From Saccharum officinarum (taxonomy: Eukaryota > Streptophyta > Magnoliopsida > Poales > Poaceae), in contig CM036159.1 in the NCBI GenBank assembly GCA_020631735.1, forward strand, positions 17,709,511 through 17,773,510: a stretch of DNA of 64,000 nt, written 5' to 3'. Positions 31,423-40,808 of this stretch are shown in pieces (the stretch's first letter is position 1; each line of letters opens with the position of its first letter). The notes below the pieces were generated by a model that was not told the origin of the DNA, did no database searches, and saw only the letters and a list, made by a program, of their open reading frames with translations. Both the position numbers and the translations under genes were made by a program.

Positions 31423-34400
31423 CTCGAAGGGCTTTGTGACGTACCCATCCATCCCGTACTTCGTGCACTCTTCATGGGTGGCCTGGATGACATCGGCGGT
31501 CATTGCAAGAACAGGCAGGTGCCATTTTGCCGCCCTTGTCGCGCCGTCTGTTTCTGAATCGTCACAGGCGACTGCCTGCTCATTGGCCTTCGCTTCCATT
31601 GCCCTTATTTGCTGGGTCGCCTCAAACCTGGTGTCCCAAGTAGTGGATATTGGTTTAAAACAGAGAATGACAAGGGAGAAAACAAGCAATAGTGTGCTTT
31701 GTATAGAACTCACCCATCCATTTCGGGCATCTGAATGTCCATGAGACAAAGATGGAACTTATATGGGACTTGTAGGAGGGCGAGAGCATCTTTTCCACTC
31801 TCCACGCACTCCACCTTTGCTCCAAATTTCTTTAATGTGCCAGCAGCCACTCTAAGATTTACCTTGTTGTCATCAACCACCAATATGTTCTTGCCAAGAA
31901 GCAACCCATGAAGAGAACCTGAGTTGTCGCGTCTCTCATTGCTTGACTGTGTGATACCAAGTGTTTGGAATAGACAAGCGGCAAGTGCGCTTGCTTTCAG
32001 AGGCTTCGTGATCACAGAATCAACTGCATACTGTGCTTTGAGTTTGCTCGATTCTGCAGCTGCAAGAAGGATAATTTTGGGTAATACATGTGTGTGACCA
32101 TTCTGCTTCATCTCCAGGAGTCTAGATCGTAAAGAAACAGCAATCTTGAAGGCCCATGAATCACTCTCAATCAATAACATGCATGGTTGCTTCGTGCTGC
32201 ATGATGAATTCGGAAAACTTTAGTTAGATCCAAGAAAAACGAAAGAAAACGCATGTCGAAAGAAATACAGATAACAATTAGTGAAACTGCATGTCAAAAG
32301 TAGTAGTTTAGTAGACATTTAAATTCTACAGGTTAATAGAGCAAAAACTGCATTTTCACTGAAACATTAACCATAAGTGAAATTTGAACTAGATAAATAA
32401 CACGCAAGAATGTAATGAGAACTACAGACCAAAGCAGTGATACAAACTGAAAGCAGAAACATTTACCATAAGTGAAATTTGAACTAGATAAATAACACGC
32501 AAGAATGCAATGAGAACTACAGACCAAAGCAGTGATACAAACTGAAAGCAGATCCAACATGATGAATTTGGTAATTATAATAGAAATGTACCAGCTAGTA
32601 CATGGGCGGACCTACGTATATGCATGGGTATTCCCAGGAATACCAAACTATTTTGAGAAACCTATGTATATAGTATATGAGCTTTGTTACGGTGCTTGGA
32701 GGAACCACTGGTTCCTACCGTCAAATTAATTATAATTAAGGGCAGTTTAGTATTTTTACTACTGTACATAATCTCTAACTCCCTAACAGTGGCTCGGGCT
32801 CTGGGACCACGCGGACCGCGGCGCCGCCGTCATGCTCATCGGCAAAAAGACCGACCTCGCGCCGCGCCACCTCTGCACTGTGCCGCGCGGGGACGCTGCC
32901 GCGCTCGCAGAGCAGTAGGCCTCTCGTTCGCCGAGATCTCCGCGCCGTCAGCAGGAAGGCGCTGGCTGCGGCAGCGGTGGATGAGGACGCGCCGTCGGCG
33001 GCCACCGTTGGGGAGGGGCAGACGATGCCGAGCTCCGGCGGCCTCACAACGCTGAGCTCCGACACGAGGAGGTTAAGGGCCACGCGCACGTCCATCCGAG
33101 CCACCATGGCTGCCTTCTCTCTCTCATCTCAAAGCCTAGGTAGCAGCGACTAGAAGTAGCTAGCCAGAAGCCCAGAACACCTCGTCCATGGCGATGGCAT
33201 CTGCGGCTTCCTCCTGCACGGACGGCACATGGTGGGTGTACACGCTCCTGGCGCTGCTCGGCGAGTCGGCGGACACCCTGTGCGCCCACCTGGCCCTCCT
33301 GGCCGTGGCCTGCTCTTCCTGGCCATCGTCTCGGCGGCTCAACTGGCGTGGATCATGTCACCGAGCGGGCTGGCGTGAGCCGCAGGCCACTCTGCCTCGC
33401 GCGCAGGCTGCCGGCGAGTGCAGCCACTCTACCTCGCAGGTCTTTTTTCTGATTCAGAGAAGTAACTCCCGCTAAAATACTGTTATACCCTCCAAAAGTA
33501 ATTAGAAATCAGTTCCAGGTCCACATTTTTTTTTAGTTCCGGCCCACAACTTAAGTTCCTTTCATCTGGTTCCTCCTATTTTTGAACCATCAGATCTAAC
33601 GAAACGGAAGACTCTCGTTATTTCCAAGCGCCGTAAAATTTCACATAGCATATATATGTGTGTATAACTCAAGTTGGAGCCAAATTCACCATTTCTTAGC
33701 ATCATATCCAACTCAAGTAACTGTAAGATAATTTGCTGCTCCATTTTGATCTTTTGCTGCAGCAGGAGATTAGTTGATTGTCAGCTCTTGCTGTCCATCC
33801 TAGTTCCTGTAGAGGTATGGCAATAGGCCACTATCTCATGCACTAGTTTGTATGAGTATGGCAATAGGCCACTGGTAGTAGTGGCTTACTTCAGCCATGT
33901 AGTAGTTGGGGGTAATCTCACCCTTGTACTAGTGTACCGAATAGTTGGTACAAGACTTGTATATATACTAGGCATATCAATGAAGCAAATCAGTTCAGTT
34001 GATGCACATTCAGAACAAGTGTTTGTGCTGTGTGTGTGCTCTGTTCTCCAAGAGCTCTTCTTCTACCTCTAGCCGTGAGTGTGTGTGAGTGTTGGTGAGC
34101 AGGTTGCTCACGTGTGAAGGGAGATCGAGGGCCAACAGTAACTAGCAGCAAAAAAACCAACACAAGTAACTCAACAGCCTACATATTCAGTTCAATGCCG
34201 CCACGTGCGACTCTTATCACTCTCGCGCAGCACCGCAGTTCGACACCGATTAGACACAGTTCTCTCTTGCGTATCTCTCCTATTCACTAACCTCTCCTAA
34301 ATTTTTCTCTCTAACCGCCTAGATGCACCACAATAACTATGCACGGAGCGCAACAACTAGCTAGCATCCTAGTCTTGGCAAGCTAGCAAGGCAGGGCGCA

Positions 34401-37400
34401 AGGGTGTTGGCGGCCTAGCATGCACCACCGCTGCACCACGAAGTTCCTAGGTTGGGCAAGGCCATAAGGGAGTCGACAGCTCTCTGGCTTGAAGGTGGAC
34501 AATCCCCAAATTAACAATTTGTAGTTTTCTTACACTATTGATATAGAAATTTAGTCTTGAGGTGTGTAAGTGTGTGTGATTTTAATGTAGATCTTGCAGC
34601 TTTGAAAATGATGAAGAAATTAGTATTGATCACAACGTGAATTGATGAGTGGGATGGTTAGAGCTCCTCAGCGGCACTCCATAGGTTCGACTCCCCGTGG
34701 GAGTGAATTTCAGGCTGTGGTTAAGAAAATCCCCTCGTATGTCCCATGGCCAAAGCACAGGCCAAAAGGCCCGGCCAGGTTCTCACAGGGCAATGGTGCC
34801 CCTGTGTCAGGGTGGGGCAGGGGTTCGGGGGTTTTCTCGGCCTGTGTGAGAAGGTCGTCTTCTATCACAACAATGCCCGGGGGGTGGTCTTACCCCCTGC
34901 AGGTCGAGTTTTTTTATGAGTGGGATGGTCAGTGGATGTATAAAAATATTTTATGTTGGGAATGTCAATTCTGAAGCGATCAATATGCCTAAAGTGTTCA
35001 TATGCAACAAAATTTGTTGAAAACCAAATATCAATTCTGAAGAGAAGTCACATGCATTTAAGTATCCAAGCAGCCAAGTATGCCACGTTATTCCTACATC
35101 CTCAAGATGGTAGCTCAGTCACTTCAGGATTTTTAACTTTTAGAGTAGGCAAGAGAAGTACCTGGTTAGGGAACTGCCATTTCTCCCGGATAGCACACCA
35201 AGAGCCAATTCGATGGTAGCAACAACATCGCAGGCAATTCCCAGCCTTTGCAAGTGATACTTAGTTACAGTAGCTCTTACTGGTCTTCTATCAACCAATA
35301 GTGCAGATAAACCTTTGAAACTGGATGGAAGAGGGTGCAACATAACAGGCTTACTGTCGCCAATAGCGCTTCTGTCACATCTTTGGAGAACTGCAGTAAA
35401 TGTGAATGTACTCCCAACTTGTGGTCGGCTGACAAAGTTTATCTGACCACGCATTAGTTCAACAAGACATTTGCTGATGCTCAATCCAATTCCAGTACCA
35501 CCATATGTCCTGGAAGTCGAACTATCAGCCTGCATGAAAGGTGTGAACACCTTGGCTTGGGCATCCAATGGTATACCTATTCCAGTATCTTCCACACTTA
35601 CTACAAGAGTAACTTTATCAGATACACTTTCATAGGGCATCTCACTTTTCTCATAAGAAAGCAAAGCCTTGAAGTTTTCCCAACTATTTCGGCTATCAGC
35701 AGCTTCAAAACCACTTAGTGTGTTGAGAGAAACACTGGTTGCTACAGCAGTTTTCTCATCTTTATGTCCATTCATCCCATTAGCCACTGGCTCAACTTCG
35801 GATTCTGTTGCAAGATTTGAGTGATCTCCCAGATGAACTTGTACAAAAATATGTCCCCGTTCTGTGAACTGTCAGTGCAAGCAATATCAATCATAAACTA
35901 AAGCTGGCAACAAACTTCAGAGTACTAAGTAAACACTGCAGTACATTTTGCTAAAACCAAGTTGTTCTATCTCTAGATAAAATGGCCCTCATTGTTTGCA
36001 GACATGCTTGGGAGGAAAGGTCATGCACGCTTACCTTAATTGAGTTGCCCACTAAATTTGTAATTATCTGTCGAAACCTTCCAGGATCACCCAACAAGAT
36101 TTCAGGAACTCTTTCAGAGACATACACAGCAAGCTACAATTTTGCAGAGTAAAAGGAAATTAGTAAGGATAGAACAATAAAAGTTAGATGCAGGATGTAT
36201 GACTATGGTGAAGGGACATTTATGGAAATTGGGTCTAAGAGATGCCGATGGAAATAATGCATGGTTAATCGTAATGCTTGAGTGATGCTTTTTGTAGTAG
36301 GTACAAGTGTTATCAAATTATTTGCGTTATGTGTGTGGTGTGCCGTGCGTGTCGGTTGTTTTCTTGCCTGCCCGGCATTAGAGTTTACTTTTTTTTCTTT
36401 TCATGTAGGTAGCCTCCCAGGGCTAACTGCCTGTATCTTCCTTCTATGTCAATAGAAGTAGTCACTGTCAGTGCTGGTTCGTAAAAAAAAGGTGTTATTG
36501 AACTAAAAACTAACCTCAATTCCCTTCTCTCTTGACTTTGAAGAAAATAATGCAATGACATCATCAAGGATGGATCTCAGATCAAATGGTACAGACTCAA
36601 GATCCAACTTTCCGGCTTCAATTTTTGCTCTGTCAAGCACTTCATTGATTAGCGATATTAAAGCCTTTCCGCAGACTTGAGCTGTTTGTGCAAAATCCCT
36701 CTGAGTTGACGTTAGGCCAGTGTCTAACAGCATATCAAGCATTCCTACAAAACCAAGAAAAAGGATAAATCACCACATTTGCCTCCTAAGAATGAGTTAC
36801 ATTGGCATCACTGGAATGTGTAGTATAAAAAAATTCACCTAGAACTCCATTCATGGGCGTTCTGATCTCATGAGAAACAGTTGCAAGGAACTACCATTGA
36901 CAAAAAGAGTCTTTTAGATTCCCGAGAAATGCAACTTCAAACTTACAACATCAAATAAATTAAGCTAACTTAAACCTGAGATTTAGCAACATCGGCTGCT
37001 TCTGCCTGTTTTTTCAGCTCCTCCATTTTCCGGCAATCTTCCTTAACATTATCATAACGACTCCAAGCGGCAAAAATGATGTACCCCACAAGCACACATA
37101 TGACAAAGACACCAGATGGCGTAGAAATTGCAGACCATGGGAGATGAAGCTTGTTTCTGTATCTGCTCAGATTATGGACAGTGGGACACGCAATTAGACC
37201 GTGTCCAAGAATAAATCAGGAAAATCACTAACGAATGCACACATTTACCTGCAAACCATATGATGCTTTCTGAATGGATCGCCAAAGTCTAGCATGCAGA
37301 TGTGCGATGGTGAGGGGATGCCAAGAGGAACTTCCGATCCATACATGACAAGAGGGTCCGAACTGTTTGTGACATCATAAACATTTACCACCAATTCCTG

Positions 37401-39444
37401 ATTGCCAGCTAGCTGCTTCAACAAATTTTCCACTAATGATTCTACATCAAATGATCCCCCAAGGTATCTGTTGAATAGTCAGCGAAATTATTCTCGAAAT
37501 ATAATAAACAATAAAAAAGAAGTCATTTTTGCCAATTATGAACTTCAAACACCAAATATGGACAGCATTTAAATCTTTTGATTTTCTGACATAAGTAAAA
37601 CTATTGTGGTTGTGACTAAAATTACAGCTAAGATCATTTCTGTAGGCACCATCTATAGAACACTACCCCATCCATCTAACACCCGAGATCTGAATCCAAC
37701 AGCGTTCTTCCTCCTCTTGTTCCTCCCTCACTGAAGCTCGCTGCAATTGGAGAGAGGAGAGAAGAAAAAATCGCTTGTAAAAGGGACGAAAGAGAAACAG
37801 CTGAGTCAAGCATAGAAATTATGTTTCTCTATCAGTTTCTCAGTCTCGCTTTCGGTTCTAGAGTCACAAACAACTGCTTCAGCATGAGCGCCATAAACTT
37901 TCACCACTAAAACATTAGGTCCTATTTGTTTCCGCTTACAGCAGACTCGATTATAATCAATCAGCATACCACAGGGATGTTTTTTCGTTCTCCTCGATTT
38001 TGCTAGCTCAAAGTTCTGAAGCAATGGTCAGCAAAAGCAGAAATAATTGAATTGTTTTGTGGGATTCTCACTTTTTCTCAAGTCATGTAAATGTTGGAGT
38101 GTCTGAATAGCCACGGGCAGTGGATTCTACAAAGAAGAGGCCTAGACTGAAGTTCATTGGAAAATGGAGATAAACCTCACCCTGCGGTGGCAGCAACACG
38201 TTCCTCTTCCTTGGCATCAGGAGGAAGATCCACATGATAGACAGGAAAAGTCAATACGACACCCAGGTGATTCGACATGAGCCGGAATGGTCTCGTAAGA
38301 ACTGCCTTCCCCGATGCTCTTGACCTCAAAACGTTCTCACGGTCCTCCTGCAGCACCACAGAAACACACCCAGGTTCAGAACCAACACCGGCAGGGAACA
38401 GCTGTAGCCCAGTGCAAGAAACGAACGGGAAACGTCGCTGCAGACCTCGCCGGACATCATGTCGAGCCCCTCGATGTAGGAGACGGTCTCCTGCGAGTAG
38501 ACGACCGGCGCGTACTCATCCTGCACCGGGGACGGCTCGTGCTTCATGGTCTTGATGATCCACCCCTGCTGGCGCTCGAAGTCCTCCCTGTCGGCGTGCT
38601 CCACCCGCTGCGCGTACGCCACTCCGCTCAGTAGCGGCCGCTCGAACGACGTCCTGGCGGTGTACTCCGCGAACGTGTCCTGCAAAACAAATCGACCGAA
38701 AATAAAGCCTGCAGCCGACAAACAAAACAGCCGAACAGTAATCTACATCGGCAAATTACTACGTGCGCGCGCGCACGAGCACACACAAAAAAAACAAAGA
38801 GAGAATTCCATTTAAGAAGTGCTGCAAGGCACGGTCTGCGCACAAGGGAACCATGGACTTGACAGTAATTAAATGAAGTGGAAGCAGCAGAGGCAGAGCA
38901 GGTGCTAGCACTGTACAGTACATGGTCGAGGTGTTATGGCAATGGGAGGAGCAGCGAGGATTTCCAGAGACGGCGAGACACACAATTAACTGCGCGCGCA
39001 GAACAGAAAGCCAGAGATCGCGCCCACAAGTAGTAGCAGGAAACAAGCAGCGGACGTAGGCAGAAGCCCCGACGAGAGGCTCGCTCGGTTCGGTGGTGGA
39101 GCTCTGACCTGGTCGAGAGCGGGCGGGTGCTTCTCGTAGTGGAAAGTGGCGACGAGGATGGCGAGGGCGTGGACGTGGTTGACGGAGACGGCGAACTGGT
39201 CCTGCAGCATGCGCGCGCGCTCCTCGCACATGCTGACGAGCCCCTCCTCCGCCTTGCGCAGCGCCGCGTGGCGGCTGTTCCAGTGCAGGTACACCCCGAA
39301 CGTCGCGGCCACCAGCACCCACACCAGCATCAGCTTCTCCTTCAAGGTCCACCGGCTACCCTCCTCCCCATCCTTCCCCGCCGCCTCCTCCGCCGGCGCC
39401 GACACCGCGGCGGCCTCCCCTCCGCCTCCCACCCCCACCCCCAT
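31423..39444 (-). CDS. AHK4-like: CRE1/AHK4-type cytokinin receptor histidine kinase, C-terminus in gap
   Basis: Eleven exons with GT-AG borders: 39444-39109, 38679-38446, 38347-38181, 37467-37249, 37162-36976, 36890-36839, 36744-36515, 36133-36035, 35868-35162, 32196-31714, 31627-31423. They give 973 residues in one frame. The protein senses cytokinin and passes phosphate to histidine phosphotransfer proteins; this family sits mainly in the ER membrane. Visible parts: membrane helix about 38-55; CHASE sensor ([26 protein letters not shown]); second helix about 328-350; H-box [13 protein letters not shown] with phospho-His 388; N-box [12 protein letters not shown]-box DTGIGIP and [10 protein letters not shown]; pseudo-receiver; receiver with VVDDNK (852-853) and phospho-Asp 897 in [10 protein letters not shown]; last residues VTKPFE before the gap. 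ATG 39444 is the first in-frame ATG after an upstream stop. No break is seen. Exon wording places it nearer AHK4 than AHK2/3. Confidence 0.95.
32361..32550. repeat. 2 x 95-bp tandem duplication in intron 9
   Basis: Copies at 32361-32455 and 32456-32550 differ at two positions by eye (CATTAACC/CATTTACC and AATGTAAT/AATGCAAT). Confidence 0.93.
32600..33480 (+). mobile_element. Segment with captured gene pieces, including a CYP78A-like N-terminus (possible Pack-type element)
   Basis: 33188-33360 on the plus strand begins [25 protein letters not shown] and continues LCAHLALL, then in a shifted frame [20 protein letters not shown]. This follows the N-terminal membrane anchor of CYP78A cytochromes P450 and is then disrupted. 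The 80 or so bases before the ATG look like its 5' leader. 32790-33110 is GC-rich with an open frame on the minus strand whose family I do not recognise; it may be a second captured piece. The abrupt GC island inside an AT-rich intron suggests DNA carried in by a transposon. I could not establish convincing terminal inverted repeats or a TSD. Confidence 0.5.
33722..34137 (+). mobile_element. Solo copia LTR, TSD GTAAC
   Basis: 416 bases, TGTAAGATAA...GGCCAACA, flanked by GTAAC at 33717-33721 and 34138-34142. A TATA-like TATATATAC lies at 33960-33968. A short repeat, GTATGGCAATAGGCCACT, occurs at 33816 and 33856. There is no internal region. Confidence 0.9.
34659..34916 (+). mobile_element. SINE, Au type
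   Basis: Flanked by a 13-base direct repeat TGAGTGGGATGGT at 34646-34658 and 34917-34929. A pol III B box GGTTCGACTCC sits at 34684-34694, and an A-box-like TGGTTAGAGC overlaps the left flank. The body contains GGGGTTCGGGGGTTTTCTCG, the tail of the grass Au SINE as I know it, and ends in a T run. It lies in antisense to the histidine kinase gene. Confidence 0.85.
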
Positions 39445-40640
39445 CCCAGCTCCCCTTCGCAACCACCGCCGCAGCTCTCACATGCGCCGCGCCGCACCGC
39501 AGGCCACCGACCACTCCTGCTTCCGCCCGCTGCTCCGCCTTTGTGAGAATCCTTGGACAGAGGAGAGAGGAGGATGCCTGCCTCCTCGCTTTTTTTTTCC
39601 GCCCTCCTACCCTCTCTCTCTCTCTCTCTCTTTCCTCTCCCGCTGCTGCTTCGATGTGTTTTTGTTGGCTTGCGGCTTTTCGCGACGGGGAGAAAGCAGC
39701 CGGGCTTCGAGTGAATCGAATTTCCTGGATTTCACGAGATACGCTGCCACTAAAATAACCCCGTGGTTTTCCCCCTCGACCCTGCGGGCGGGCGGGCTCG
39801 CGCGATGGGGCATCATGGGTCCCGGCCTTTTGCGCCTCGCCCACCCCACCCCGCCCCGTCGCCGCGCTCGGCGGTGCCGCTGCCCGCAGCTTGCGCTGTT
39901 GCCCCGGTTGCTTTCTGGCCCTTATCCGAGCCCCACCACCGCACCGCACCACTTACGCGCCACCCCGGCGGCTCCCTTGCCGTCCGCCGGGCTCGGGCAC
40001 GGGTGCCGCCGTGTGCTCTGGACGCCTGGTGATTGGTGATTTTACGGGGTTGGTGGGGCCGCGCGGTCGCGGGCAGTGGTCGAGCAGTTGTGAGTTGTGA
40101 CCGCGCGTCGCCGTCTCGGGGATTTTTGTTGCTTTGCCGGGCCGGCCGGCCTGCCCGTGCCCGCGTAGGCTGGGGGTGGGTGGGGGCCGGCGCGCCGGGG
40201 GGCGCAAACGCAAATCTGGCGCGGGTTCAAAAGGCTGCGGGGGCACGGACGGAGGGACGGAGGATGATCCGATGATGAGGCGGTGGTCGTCAACAGTCAA
40301 ACAATGCGGCCGCCATGTCCCCGGACGGACAATTCTTTTGCCGATCCGATCCGCTCTGCTTTGCTCCGCTTCGTTCGTTGCTGCCATCGCTGATGCTCTG
40401 TCAAAAACATGGGTGAAGTGCGATTACGGGTCAGAAACCCTTTCTGTTCTTAAATTATTCGGTTCCAAAGAGCCTCCTTTTTTCATTTCTTCCCATGATC
40501 AGCATGCAGCTGAGTACTCTACTGCACTTCTTTTTCATGAATGAGGAGATCATTGCGCGCTTTTGGCCCCCCGAAAGACCGAGATTATTGCACACTTGGC
40601 TCGTGTTTGGTTGCAGGATAGTGGAGCAGCAGTTCGTGCG
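39445..40640 (-). promoter_or_regulatory. Upstream region of the receptor gene, GC-rich with (CT)n tract
   Basis: A pure dinucleotide tract at 39612-39631 reads (GA)n on the coding strand, a common feature of plant 5' leaders and promoters. Very high GC content runs to about 40350. No clear TATA box was found at a sensible distance. Open frames on both strands here are by-products of GC richness. Confidence 0.5.
39478..39483 (-). promoter_or_regulatory. Minimal start-stop upstream ORF (ATGTGA) before the receptor ORF
   Basis: On the minus strand ATG is followed at once by TGA, and the main ATG comes 33 bases later in the same frame. If transcription starts upstream of 39483, ribosomes would meet a one-codon uORF. 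Such AUG-stop elements can lower translation. The transcript start is not known from this sequence. Confidence 0.5.
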
Positions 40641-40646
40641 TGCGTG

Positions 40647-40808
40647 CCACCGGCGGATCTAGGATAAGCATCTAGGGGCTAAATAATGAAGGTTTAGTGC
40701 TAAAGCTAAAGATTAATGGTGAATTTAAGACTAAGCTACAGTAATTTAAAGCCAAGAATCAAGCTTAGGGGCTGCAGCCCACCCAGCCCCCCCTTTATCC
40801 GCCACTGG
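40647..40808. mobile_element. Possible MITE with imperfect terminal inverted repeats
   Basis: The left end CCACCGGCGGATCTAGG is matched by the inverted right end CCAGTGGCGGATAAAGG with four differences in 17. Both ends also share an inner AGGGGCT word. The size of about 160 bp fits a small non-autonomous DNA element. A TSD is not clear (CGTG / CGTC). Confidence 0.4.

Larger units (their letters stand above)
32197..35161 (-). other. Intron 9 of the histidine kinase gene, enlarged by insertions
   Basis: The intron is about 3 kb, while the other introns of the gene are roughly 90 to 800 bases. Donor ACCAG/gtactt at 35162/35161 and acceptor atgcag/CACG at 32197/32196 restore the frame. It contains a tandem duplication, a gene-fragment-bearing segment, a solo LTR and a SINE, each listed separately. 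Confidence 0.9.

Noticed and set aside
32775..33107. Minus-strand frame of 110 codons as a functional gene in intron 9
   Set aside because: No known domain, no splice or promoter context, and location within a chimeric inserted segment. It is kept only as a possible captured fragment.
39445..39462. A longer N-terminus for the receptor starting at 39462
   Set aside because: That codon is TTG, not ATG, and an in-frame TGA lies at 39480-39478. The first usable ATG is 39444.
39127..40544. Plus-strand frames of up to 297 codons opposite receptor exon 1 and its promoter
   Set aside because: They mirror the GC-rich coding exon and leader. The minus-strand frame has the conserved receptor sequence.
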